From contig NZ_AVSV01000007.1 of assembly GCF_000498355.1 (NCBI RefSeq), positions 48,703 through 112,702 on the forward strand: a stretch of DNA of 64,000 bases. The letters are read 5' to 3'. Source of the stretch: Clostridium sp. Ade.TY (lineage in GTDB: Bacteria; Bacillota; Clostridia; Clostridiales; Clostridiaceae). The notes below the pieces were generated by a model. The model worked only from the letters and a program-made list of their open reading frames with translations, did not search any database and was not told where the DNA came from. Shown in pieces: positions 44,958 to 52,981 of the stretch (the first letter of the stretch is position 1; each line of letters starts with the position of its first letter). The translations under genes were made by a program, and so were the position numbers.

Positions 44958-46310
44958 ATGGCATTAATACATAAATTTAAACAAGGAGACAATAGTTTTG
45001 TCTTAGATGTAAATACTGGAGCAGTTCACATAGTTGATGATTTAGTTTATGATATAGTTGATGATAATGCGTTAAGAGATAAAGAAGTAATAATAAATGA
45101 ATTAAAAGATAAATATCCTGTTGAAGCTATTAGTGAAGCTTATGATGAAATAAAGGAATTAATTGATGAGGACATGCTTTATACTAAAGATATGTATGAA
45201 GATATAGCTCATAGTTCAATGGATGATAGAGATTATATAAAAGCTGTATGTTTAAATATAATTCATGGATGTAACTTAAGATGTAAATATTGTTTTGCAG
45301 ATGAAGGTGAATATCATGGACATAAGGGAGTTATGGACATTGAAACTGCAAAGAAAGCAATTGATTATGTTGTTAAGAGAAGTGGTCCAAGAAAAAATAT
45401 AGAAATTGATTTATTTGGTGGAGAACCAACACTTATAATGGATACAATTAAAGAAATAATAGCTTATGCAAGAGAAAATGAAGCTAAGTGGAATAAAAAT
45501 ATAAGATTTACAATGACAACAAATGCTACTCTTTTAAATGAAGAAATGATGGAATATATGGATAAAGAAATGGGAAACATAATTCTTTCATTAGATGGTA
45601 GAAAAGAAGTTAATGATAATGTAAGAATAAAAGTTGATGGATCAGGATCATATGATGATATTCTTCCAAATATTAAGAAAATGGTTGAAAAGAGAAATAA
45701 AGATAAAATGTTCTATGTAAGAGGAACATTTACAAGAGCTAATACTGATTTTTATGAAGATGTTATGGCTATGGCAAATGAAGGTTTTAGAGAAATCTCA
45801 ATAGAACCAGTTGTATTACCAAAGGAACATCAATTATCACTTAGAGAAGAAGATTTAGATACAATCTTTGAAAATTATGATAAGTTATATGATGAAATGG
45901 TTAGAAGAAAAAAAGAGGGAGATGAGTTTAGATTCTATCACTTTAATGTAGATTTAAATGGTGGTCCTTGTGTTTATAAGAGAATTTCAGGTTGTGGAGC
46001 AGGATTTGAATATGTTGCAATAACTCCACAGGGTGAAGTTTATCCATGTCATCAATTTGTTGGTAAGGAAGAATATAAACTTGGAAGTATATATGATGAT
46101 TCATATAATTCAGAACTAGGAAAGAAATTTAAAAAAGCACATATATATAATAAACCTAAATGCAGAGATTGTTGGGCAAGATTCTACTGTAGTGGAGGAT
46201 GTCAAGCAAACAATGTTAATTTCAATGGAGATATGAATGTTCCTTATGAAATAGGTTGTAAAATGCAAAAGAAAAGAATTGAATGTGCAATAGCATTAAA
46301 AGCAGAATAA
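44958..46310 (+). CDS. scfB: SCIFF radical SAM maturase with SPASM domain
   Basis: 450 residues from ATG 44958; a longer frame from 44925 lacks a ribosome site, while GAGGAGG at 44940-44946 fits 44958. N-terminal peptide-recognition part; radical SAM motif CNLRCKYCFADEG near residue 105; FGGEPTL; TMTTNATLL. C-terminal SPASM Cys set CGAGFEYVAITP, YPCHQFVG, CRDCWARFYCSGGCQ and a final IGCKMQKKR. It installs thioether links in the peptide encoded 77 bases upstream. Confidence 0.96.
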   Translation: MALIHKFKQGDNSFVLDVNTGAVHIVDDLVYDIVDDNALRDKEVIINELKDKYPVEAISEAYDEIKELIDEDMLYTKDMYEDIAHSSMDDRDYIKAVCLNIIHGCNLRCKYCFADEGEYHGHKGVMDIETAKKAIDYVVKRSGPRKNIEIDLFGGEPTLIMDTIKEIIAYARENEAKWNKNIRFTMTTNATLLNEEMMEYMDKEMGNIILSLDGRKEVNDNVRIKVDGSGSYDDILPNIKKMVEKRNKDKMFYVRGTFTRANTDFYEDVMAMANEGFREISIEPVVLPKEHQLSLREEDLDTIFENYDKLYDEMVRRKKEGDEFRFYHFNVDLNGGPCVYKRISGCGAGFEYVAITPQGEVYPCHQFVGKEEYKLGSIYDDSYNSELGKKFKKAHIYNKPKCRDCWARFYCSGGCQANNVNFNGDMNVPYEIGCKMQKKRIECAIALKAE

Positions 46311-46342
46311 TATATTAAAAGTGTACTTAGGAGAGCGATATA

Positions 46343-47557
46343 GTGATTAAGGAATATATTTTAAAAAATGGCATTAAGTTAATATATGAGAATCATAGTT
46401 CAAGCCTTACATCTGTATGTATTTCTTTAAATGGAGGAGCTCTTATGGATGATGAAAAGTATGGAGTGGCTCACGCAACAGAACATATGGTTTATAAAGG
46501 AACTAAAAATAGAACAGAAGAACAAATAAATATAGAGTTAAGTGAAACTTTTGGATTTCAAAATGCTATGACGAATTATCCTTATGTAATATATTATGGA
46601 ACACTATTAAGTGAAGATTTGGAAAAAGGAATTGATATATTTTCAGATATTATAATTAATCCGATTTTTAATGAAGAAGGATTTAATGATGAAAAGAAAA
46701 TAATAATCGAAGAACTTAAAGAGTGGGATGAAGAGGTAGAACAATACTTAGAAGATAAGTTGTTTTTAAATTCATTTAATAAAAGAAGAATAAAGTATCC
46801 TATAATAGGAACTTTTGATAGTTTAGAAAGACTAAAAGTAGAGGATATAAAAGAATTTTACAATAAAGTATATTTCCCAAGAAATACAAGTATTGCTGTT
46901 GTTACTAATATAAAATTTGAGAAAGTTATTGATATTTTAGAAAAGTATTTTGGAAAATGGAATGCAAGAGAAAAAGAACTTAATGAAATTATTTATGAGG
47001 AAGCTAAGGATAAATATTTTGAAGAAGTGAAGGATAATATTAAAACTAGCAAAATTCAAATTAATTATCCAATAGATACATTAAGTAATAAGGAAGTTAA
47101 GGCACTTAAAATATTTAATGAATACTTTGGTGATGGAGTTAATTCAAAACTTTTTGATACACTTAGAACTAAAAATAATTTAGTTTATGATGTATTAACT
47201 AGAGTTTGCTATGAAGAAGGAATAAAATTTTATAAAATAACATTAAGTACATCAAAAGAAAATTATAAAAAAGCTATAAAAATTATAGATGAATGTGTTA
47301 ATGATTCATTGAATTTAAATGATATATTAACAGAAAAAGATTTAGATAAACTTAAAAAGAGTTTTAAGCTTAAAAGATTATTTAGGGAAGAACAGAGCAT
47401 AGTACTTGCAAAAGAACTTGCTACATTTAATACTATGTTTAAAGATTCTAGTATTTATAATGATGAAACAGAAATTTTAGATGATATAAATTTAATGTTT
47501 ATAGTAAATACTATAAAGAAAGTATTTGATAAAAAGCTTATTCAAGTTTTAAAATAA
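46343..47557 (+). CDS. M16 (insulinase-family) zinc peptidase
   Basis: 404 residues, GTG start. Inverted zinc motif HATEH at residues 44-48 (His44, Glu47 catalytic, His48) with the third ligand in IIIEELKEWDEE about 75 residues on. Complete two-domain M16 half unit (PIIGTFDSLERLKVEDIKEFY, second domain from ~200). No signal peptide. Lies 32 bases after the SCIFF maturase and so is a candidate for removing the leader of the SCIFF peptide; this is an inference from position and from M16 enzymes in other peptide systems. Confidence 0.9.
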   Translation: MIKEYILKNGIKLIYENHSSSLTSVCISLNGGALMDDEKYGVAHATEHMVYKGTKNRTEEQINIELSETFGFQNAMTNYPYVIYYGTLLSEDLEKGIDIFSDIIINPIFNEEGFNDEKKIIIEELKEWDEEVEQYLEDKLFLNSFNKRRIKYPIIGTFDSLERLKVEDIKEFYNKVYFPRNTSIAVVTNIKFEKVIDILEKYFGKWNAREKELNEIIYEEAKDKYFEEVKDNIKTSKIQINYPIDTLSNKEVKALKIFNEYFGDGVNSKLFDTLRTKNNLVYDVLTRVCYEEGIKFYKITLSTSKENYKKAIKIIDECVNDSLNLNDILTEKDLDKLKKSFKLKRLFREEQSIVLAKELATFNTMFKDSSIYNDETEILDDINLMFIVNTIKKVFDKKLIQVLK

Positions 47558-47590
47558 AAAAGTTGCCTTAATTTAAGGTAACTTTTTTTA
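47555..47590 (+). terminator. rho-independent terminator
   Basis: AAAAAAGTTGCCTTAA pairs with TTAAGGTAACTTTTTT. Overlaps the stop of the M16 gene; marks the end of the SCIFF unit. Confidence 0.88.
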
Positions 47591-47609
47591 TAATTAAGGA
47601 GGAAAATAT

Positions 47610-49028
47610 ATGGGAAAACTACCTTTGTTAACAGCTTTAATAGATTATCATAAAGAAAAAAACCTTATACTTTCAATGCCAGGAAATAAATGTGGGATTG
47701 GATTTCTAGGTGATAAGCTTGGAGAAGAGTTTGTATATAATTTGGGCTTTTTAGATATTACAGAAAATGATCCATTAGATAATTTACATTGTCCAGAAGG
47801 AGTTATTAAAGAAAGTGAGGAGCTTTTAGCAAAAACATATGGTGGAAAATTAGGATTTTTCATGGTAAATGGGAGCTCTTCTGGCAATTTAATTTCTATT
47901 TTTAGTGCATTTAATGAAGGTGATGAAGTTTTAGTTGAAAGAAATTGTCATAAATCTATATATAATGGTTTAATACTTAGAAAATTAAAGGTTACTTATA
48001 TAGATCCAGTAATAGATAATAAAAATGGGATTTTCTTACCTCCAAATAAAGAAAAAATTTATGAAGCTTTCGATAAATGCAAAAATGCAAAGGGAATAAT
48101 TATTACAAATCCTAATTATTTTGGTGTAAGCTATGATATAGAAACTATAATCAAAGATTTAAAGAATAAGGGATTAAAAGTAATAATAGATGCAGCTCAT
48201 GGAGCACATTTTATTGCAACTAATAAATTACCTAAAAGTTTAACTAGTTTGGCAGATTACATTGTTTTAAGTGCCCATAAAACATTACCATCATTAACAC
48301 AAGGGGGATATTTAATTGTAAATGATGAAGATTCAGATGTTTTATTTTATAAAAATACATTTTTAAGCACATCACCATCATATCTTTTAATGGCTTCTTT
48401 AGATTATGCAAGATATTATTTAGATGAATATGGTGAAAATGAATATGATAAATTAATAAAGTTAGCAAATAAGTGGAAAGAAAAAATTAATTGTATTGAT
48501 AAGGTTAAAATATTATCTGACTTTGATTTAATGGATGGTTATGAAATTGATAAAAGTAGATATGTTTTAATACTTGATGAAGGTTATAGTGGGTATAAGC
48601 TTCATGAACTTCTTAGAAAAGAAAAAGTTCAATGTGAAATGGGATTTTTAAGAGGTGTTGTTTTAATACTATCCCCTTTTAATAAAGAAGAGGACTTTAA
48701 AAAGATTTATGAAGTACTTAATAAAATAAATTTTGAAGATATAAAGTATGTTGGGAATGTAGAGAGCTTTAATATAAAAACAGAAAAAGTATTTGAGCCT
48801 TTTGAAATTTTTAAAAAAGATTATGAATTTGTAAATTTAAAAGAGTCATTAGGAAGAGTTTCTAAGGAAGCAATAGTTCCATATCCACCAGGGATACCAT
48901 TAATATGTCAAGGAGAAGTTATAACAATAGATGCAATAAATATAGTAAAAAATTATTTGGAAAATAATAAAGATGTTATAGGAATTTTAGATGGTAAGGT
49001 TAAAGTTATAAAGGACAATAAATTTTAA
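47610..49028 (+). CDS. Orn/Lys/Arg decarboxylase-family PLP enzyme (short type)
   Basis: 472 residues. PLP fold type I: FFMVNGSSSGNLISIFSAF, ERNCHKSIYNGLIL, ITNPNYFGVSYDIE, VIIDAAHGAHF and the PLP Lys in VLSAHKTLPSLTQGG (Lys224). The C-terminal decarboxylase domain follows (SLGRVSKEAIVPYPPGIP). It belongs to the short SpeA/Cad-like group of Firmicutes, making a polyamine such as agmatine or cadaverine. Exact amino acid not certain. GGAGG ribosome site inside the preceding terminator's tail. Confidence 0.9.
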   Translation: MGKLPLLTALIDYHKEKNLILSMPGNKCGIGFLGDKLGEEFVYNLGFLDITENDPLDNLHCPEGVIKESEELLAKTYGGKLGFFMVNGSSSGNLISIFSAFNEGDEVLVERNCHKSIYNGLILRKLKVTYIDPVIDNKNGIFLPPNKEKIYEAFDKCKNAKGIIITNPNYFGVSYDIETIIKDLKNKGLKVIIDAAHGAHFIATNKLPKSLTSLADYIVLSAHKTLPSLTQGGYLIVNDEDSDVLFYKNTFLSTSPSYLLMASLDYARYYLDEYGENEYDKLIKLANKWKEKINCIDKVKILSDFDLMDGYEIDKSRYVLILDEGYSGYKLHELLRKEKVQCEMGFLRGVVLILSPFNKEEDFKKIYEVLNKINFEDIKYVGNVESFNIKTEKVFEPFEIFKKDYEFVNLKESLGRVSKEAIVPYPPGIPLICQGEVITIDAINIVKNYLENNKDVIGILDGKVKVIKDNKF

Positions 49029-49137
49029 GATAATACAAATTTATACAAACAAAAGTAACAATAGCATATTGCATTCATATATTATTATTAAAGAAAGTTT
49101 TTATTATACTAAAGAGTGAGAAAGAGGGGAATATAAA

Positions 49138-49512
49138 ATGACTAGATGTAATAAGGGTTGTGGAGAATGCAAAAAGGAAAAATGCTATTGTATACCATGC
49201 AAGGATAACAAATGTGAAAAATATGAAAGATGTGCAGAAGAATTAGCAGCACAAAATAGAGGATTATTAGAAGCAATAAATAAAAGATTAAGAGATGCTA
49301 ATTGTTTACAAGAAGAAGCAGCAAAATATAGATTGAAAGCTGATCAATTATCTGAAAAAGCTGATAAAAGAATAAGAGAAGCTGAATGTTTATTAGAAAA
49401 GCTTGAAGAAATGATTAAGAAAACAAATGCTTTATTCTTAAAAGCTATAGAATGCTATAAAGAAGAAGCAGACGATGACTGTGAATGTGACGGATATTGG
49501 AAATGTAAATAG
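49138..49512 (+). CDS. Cys-rich coiled-coil small protein (124 aa)
   Basis: The N-terminal 35 residues hold nine Cys in patterns such as CNKGCGECKKEKCYC and CIPCKDNKCEKYERC. A central coiled coil (residues ~36-108; ELAAQNRGLLEAINKRL, EAAKYRLKADQLSEKADK) follows, with isolated Cys (DANCLQEE, EAECLLEK, AIECYKEE). The tail is CECDGYWKCK. No signal peptide. Composition suggests disulfide cross-linked or metal-binding structural protein, for example of the spore coat, but no family was recognised. AGAGGGG ribosome site, own terminator. Confidence 0.75.
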   Translation: MTRCNKGCGECKKEKCYCIPCKDNKCEKYERCAEELAAQNRGLLEAINKRLRDANCLQEEAAKYRLKADQLSEKADKRIREAECLLEKLEEMIKKTNALFLKAIECYKEEADDDCECDGYWKCK

Positions 49513-49517
49513 ATAAT

Positions 49518-49555
49518 TAAAAGGATGTAAAATTAAAGATTTTACATCCTTTTTA
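49518..49555 (+). terminator. rho-independent terminator
   Basis: AAAAGGATGTAAAAT pairs with ATTTTACATCCTTTT, then T. Confidence 0.9.
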
Positions 49556-49627
49556 TATGAAATTAATAAAAAAAATAATATTTATATATTATAATATTAA
49601 AAAAGTAGATTAAATAATGAAAAATAA

Positions 49628-49657
49628 TAGACAGATAATGGTTTTTTGTGATATAAT
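49628..49657 (+). promoter_or_regulatory. promoter of leader-peptide/symporter unit
   Basis: TAGACA at 49628-49633, 18-base spacer, TATAAT at 49652-49657 with an extended TGTGA in front. Confidence 0.55.
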
Positions 49658-49682
49658 CATAAAAAACTTAGGAGGTTGATTT

Positions 49683-49748
49683 ATGAATACAATACTGTAC
49701 AATATAGAAAAAGTTAATAGATTGTTTTTCTTTAGCTACTTTAGGTAG
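49683..49748 (+). CDS. 21-residue Phe/Tyr-rich leader peptide
   Basis: AGGAGG ribosome site seven bases before ATG 49683; the peptide MNTILYNIEKVNRLFFFSYFR ends in TAG at 49746. Written as two parts: MNTILYNIEKVN and RLFFFSYFR. Four Phe and one Tyr codons cluster just before the stop, like control codons of attenuation leader peptides. It lies between a promoter and two terminators upstream of an amino-acid symporter gene. Confidence 0.75.
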   Translation: MNTILYNIEKVNRLFFFSYFR

Positions 49749-49915
49749 AAGGTTTGTGTTTATAAATCATCATGGATGCAAACCTTCGTATAGATTATAA
49801 GGGGTAAGTATCTATGGTGGCTAAGTTTTAAAATTATGTAAGTAATTAAGCCACGTAGTATCTATGTGGCTTTTTTTATATTTAAGTCATATAGAGTTTT
49901 CTATGTGGCTTTTTT
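49748..49915 (+). promoter_or_regulatory. attenuator with alternative hairpins and two tandem terminators
   Basis: Hairpin A: GAAGGTTTG (49748-49756) with CAAACCTTC (49779-49787), right at the leader stop. Anti-terminator: GTGGCT (49817-49822) with AGCCAC (49849-49854). Terminator 1: AAGCCACGTAG with CTATGTGGCTT, 49848-49872, then T run to 49877. Terminator 2: AGTCATATAGA with TCTATGTGGCT, 49885-49910, then T run. The CTATG(G)TGGCT element occurs three times. The anti-terminator uses the same bases as the left arm of terminator 1, so they exclude each other. Confidence 0.75.
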
Positions 49916-49935
49916 GCGTAGAGGAGGGCTATGAA

Positions 49936-51249
49936 ATGGGTAAAAGAGAAAATTTTAAAAGTAGTAAAGGATTTATTCTCGCATGTGTAGGTGCTGCAAT
50001 TGGACTTGGAAATATATGGATGTTTCCTTACAGAATGGGAAGTAACGGTGGGGCAGTATTCTTAATTCCATATCTTTTCTTTGTTTTAATTTTAGGAACA
50101 ACAGGACTTATAACAGAATTTTCCTTTGGAAGATTATTTTCAAAAGGTAATCTTGGTGGAACAGAATTAGCATTTGAAAAGAAAGGTTTTCATGGAGGAA
50201 AAATATTAGGAGCAATACCTGTAATGGGGCTTTTTGGAATATTTGTTTTTTATAACATTGTTGTTGGGTGGATTATAAAGTATTTTTCAATAAGTATAAG
50301 TGGAAAATTTAAAGAGGTTAATTTAACATCTTATTTTGAGTCTTTTGCAGGAAGTCCAGAAAGTATAATTTGGAATTTAATAGCTATTATAATAACAGTA
50401 ATAATAGTTTGGCTTGGAGTTGTTAAAGGCATTGAAAAAATAAATAAAATAATAATGCCTGCTATGTTTTTTATATTATTAATACTTGCTATTAGATCAT
50501 TAACTTTAGATGGTGCAATTGAAGGAGTAAAGTTTTTATTAGTTCCAAATTGGGAATATTTATTTAAAATCAAAACATGGGTTAATGCATTAGGACAAGC
50601 ATTTTTTACAGTATCACTTACAGGGTGTTGTTTAGTTGTTTATGGTAGTTATACTAAAAAGGAATTTAATATACCAAAGGCAGCAGTATATACAGCAATA
50701 TTTGATACATTAGCTGCAATTTTATCAGGATTTGTTATAATGCCAGCTGTATTTGCTTGTAATTTAGATCCAATGGCAGGACCTCCATTATTATTTATAA
50801 CAGTTCCAACTATATTTAAAACAATTCCAGGAGGTCAAATATTAGGTGAATTCTTCTTTTTAAGTATATTTTTGGCTGCAATTAGTTCTTCTATTGCTAT
50901 GCTTGAAGGTCCATGTGAGTCTTTAATGTATAAGTTTAATATTAGTAGAAGAAAGAGTATAACAATTATAGCTTTAGTTGGATTTTTGCTGTCAATTCCA
51001 TTGGATTTAAGTATGAATAATTTTAATAATTTTACAAATTTTATAACAATAATACTTTCACCAATAGGGGCATTAATAACTATGATTGTATTTTATTATG
51101 TTCTTAATAAAGATGAGGTTTTAAAGGAAATAAATACTGGATCAGAAGTAAAACTTGGAGATAAATTTTATTTCTTTGGAAAGTATGTATTTGTCTTTAT
51201 TACAGTAGTTATAATAGTACTTGGAATAATACTTGGTGGAATAGGATAA
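49936..51249 (+). CDS. neurotransmitter:sodium symporter (NSS) family amino-acid transporter
   Basis: 437 residues from ATG 49936, eight bases after GAGGAGGG; a longer frame starting inside the attenuator is not credible. Membrane protein with about eleven to twelve segments. The unwound TM1 motif FILACVGAAIGLGNIWMFPY at residues ~13-32 carries the Na+ and substrate-backbone contacts, followed by NGGAVFLIPYLFF. Prokaryotic relatives (TnaT, MhsT, LeuT) import hydrophobic or aromatic amino acids with sodium. The Phe/Tyr-rich leader peptide upstream points to aromatic amino acids as the substrate class. Confidence 0.92.
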   Translation: MGKRENFKSSKGFILACVGAAIGLGNIWMFPYRMGSNGGAVFLIPYLFFVLILGTTGLITEFSFGRLFSKGNLGGTELAFEKKGFHGGKILGAIPVMGLFGIFVFYNIVVGWIIKYFSISISGKFKEVNLTSYFESFAGSPESIIWNLIAIIITVIIVWLGVVKGIEKINKIIMPAMFFILLILAIRSLTLDGAIEGVKFLLVPNWEYLFKIKTWVNALGQAFFTVSLTGCCLVVYGSYTKKEFNIPKAAVYTAIFDTLAAILSGFVIMPAVFACNLDPMAGPPLLFITVPTIFKTIPGGQILGEFFFLSIFLAAISSSIAMLEGPCESLMYKFNISRRKSITIIALVGFLLSIPLDLSMNNFNNFTNFITIILSPIGALITMIVFYYVLNKDEVLKEINTGSEVKLGDKFYFFGKYVFVFITVVIIVLGIILGGIG

Positions 51250-51277
51250 AAAAAGGAGCTTTTAAAGCTCCTTTTAA
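51250..51277. terminator. bidirectional terminator
   Basis: AAAAGGAGCTTT pairs with AAAGCTCCTTTT; shared by convergent symporter and PHP genes. Confidence 0.88.
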
Positions 51278-52047
51278 TCTATAAAATCTATAACATTAAG
51301 TCCGAAATCTTTTGCAGTATTTACTGCCATCTCCATATATGAATCATATACTTGTTTTGGATTATGACAATCTGATGATACTAAAACCATTAAATTATTT
51401 TCTTTAACTTTTTCCCAAAAAGGTTTATAAGGATATTGATATCTTTCTCCATCTGGGAATTTATGAATTCCACGTCTGAAACCATTAGCATTAAATTCAA
51501 GGATAGAATTATTTCTTTTTGCAGCATTTATTATTATATTACAAGCTTTTTCACAATTCTCATCAAATGGAAATTCATTTAAAAATATAAGATCAGGATG
51601 AGCTACAAAAGAAAATAATTTAGTGTTTAAAGCTTTAGATATAGAATTTGCATAGTCTAAATAACTTTCTGTTGATTTAATTTCATAACTATTTAAAAAG
51701 TTATTATTTTTATCAAGAAAAATATGTTGTCCTAAAGCTAAATAATCTAATTTAGTTAATAGATATTTATAATAATCTAGTTTATTTTCATCATATTCTA
51801 TTTCTAATCCAATTTTTATATTTATAATATCTTTAAATTGTTTTTTAAAGTTTTTAAAAGTTTTTATATATTCAGGTAAAACAGAATAAGGCATTCTAAG
51901 TCCAAATCTATTATCTTCATATGGACCATGATCACTAAATCCTATAGTATGAAGATTGGCTTTTATTGCTTCATTAATATAATCTAAATCATTACCTTCG
52001 GCATGTAAACATCTTTTTGTATGAGTGTGATAATTTGTTTTAATCAT
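51274..52047 (-). CDS. PHP-domain phosphatase (histidinol-phosphatase-like)
   Basis: 257 residues. PHP metal motifs: YHTHTKRCLHA at the start, GFSDHGPYEDNR near 35-47, GLEIEYDEN near 78, FVAHPDLIF, and SSDCHNPKQVY near the end. Such proteins hydrolyse histidinol phosphate or other phosphoesters. The conserved His/Asp/Glu set looks complete. No his genes are near, so the substrate is open. Monocistronic; GGGGG-type ribosome site. Confidence 0.88.
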   Translation of the reverse strand: MIKTNYHTHTKRCLHAEGNDLDYINEAIKANLHTIGFSDHGPYEDNRFGLRMPYSVLPEYIKTFKNFKKQFKDIINIKIGLEIEYDENKLDYYKYLLTKLDYLALGQHIFLDKNNNFLNSYEIKSTESYLDYANSISKALNTKLFSFVAHPDLIFLNEFPFDENCEKACNIIINAAKRNNSILEFNANGFRRGIHKFPDGERYQYPYKPFWEKVKENNLMVLVSSDCHNPKQVYDSYMEMAVNTAKDFGLNVIDFID

Positions 52048-52145
52048 AAAAATACCCCCTATATATCTTGATGTAAATATTATTATAAAATGGATAAATA
52101 TTCAATGAGAAATAATAGATTACAAAATTTTAATCAATAAAAGTA

Positions 52146-52174
52146 TTGAATTTATTAAAATATAGTCATATAAT
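52146..52174 (+). promoter_or_regulatory. promoter of the T-box unit
   Basis: TTGAAT at 52146-52151, 17-base spacer, TATAAT at 52169-52174, about 25 bases before Stem I. Confidence 0.65.
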
Positions 52175-52199
52175 ATAGAAAAAAATAAATTCAAAAAAA

Positions 52200-52468
52200 T
52201 TATGAAGAGGAAGAGTACATAAAATATTATCTTTAAAGAGAGCTAAAGTTTGGTGGAATTTAGTAAGAGTATTTATGGAAGCAGCCTTGGAATTGCTTAT
52301 TGAGAACTAAGTAAAAACACTTAATAAAATAAGCCGTAAGCCTAACGTTAACTAGGAAAGGAATAAATTTATTCTTATAGAGTGAATAAGTATAGTAATA
52401 TATTTATTTATTAGGGTGGTACCGCGAAACAATAACCTTCGTCCCTTTTTGGGATTAAGGTTTTTTTT
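52200..52468 (+). ncRNA. T-box riboswitch, specifier read as GCA (Ala)
   Basis: Conserved T-box AGGGTGGTACCGCG at 52413-52426 and a terminator AACCTT...AAGGTT with T8 at 52433-52468. Stem I: GAGG (52207-52210) pairs with CCTT (52285-52288). The loop-E strand AAGAGTA follows, then CATAAA (52218-52223) pairs with TTTATG (52272-52277). The 3' strand of the specifier loop is thus GAAGCAG, placing codon GCA (52281-52283) plus one purine before the lower helix, as in glyQ T-boxes. Apical AGAGAGC and TTGGTGG are present. Uncharged tRNA-Ala would turn on the two genes that follow. Confidence 0.93.
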
Positions 52469-52498
52469 ATTAAAAAAATAAGGGAGGATTTAAGAGAG

Positions 52499-52981
52499 AT
52501 GGAAGAAATTCTTGAAATTTTGGAGAAAAATAGTAGATATAGTGATGAAGAAATTGCTGTAATGTCAGGAAAGACTGTTGAAGAAGTTAGGGAAGCTATT
52601 AGAGATTATGAAGAAAAAAATATAATTGCAGGATATACTACATTAATAAATTGGGAAAACACAGGAAAAGAAACTGTTACTGCTTTAATTGAAGTAAAAA
52701 TAACACCTCAAAGAGGACAAGGTTTTGATAAAGTTGCAGAAAGAATATATAAATTTTCAAATGTTAAAGCTTGTTATTTAATGAGCTCTGGAGGTTTTGA
52801 TTTAACTGTAATAGTTGAAGGGAAAACTATGAAGGAAGTTGCTATGTTTGTATCAGAAAAACTTGCTGTCCAAGAATATGTACAAGGTACGGCAACACAC
52901 TTTGTACTTAAAAAATATAAAGATCATGGAACTATATTTAAAGATAAGAAAATTAAAGATAGGGAGGCTATATTCATATGA
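52499..52981 (+). CDS. Lrp/AsnC-family transcriptional regulator
   Basis: 160 residues. N-terminal helix-turn-helix (ILEKNSRYSDEEIAVMSGKT; VEEVREAIRDYEEKNII) and C-terminal RAM effector domain (TALIEVKITPQRGQGFDKVA, YLMSSGGFDLTVIVEG). Overlaps the aminotransferase start by four bases (ATGA). The pair Lrp-regulator plus aminotransferase resembles the alaR-alaT (yugG-yugH) pair of Bacillus, consistent with the Ala specifier in the T-box. Confidence 0.9.
   Translation: MEEILEILEKNSRYSDEEIAVMSGKTVEEVREAIRDYEEKNIIAGYTTLINWENTGKETVTALIEVKITPQRGQGFDKVAERIYKFSNVKACYLMSSGGFDLTVIVEGKTMKEVAMFVSEKLAVQEYVQGTATHFVLKKYKDHGTIFKDKKIKDREAIFI

Noticed and set aside
49748..49915. T-box upstream of the NSS symporter
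   Set aside because: No AGGGTGGNACCGCG element and no Stem I; the leader peptide and terminators explain the region better.
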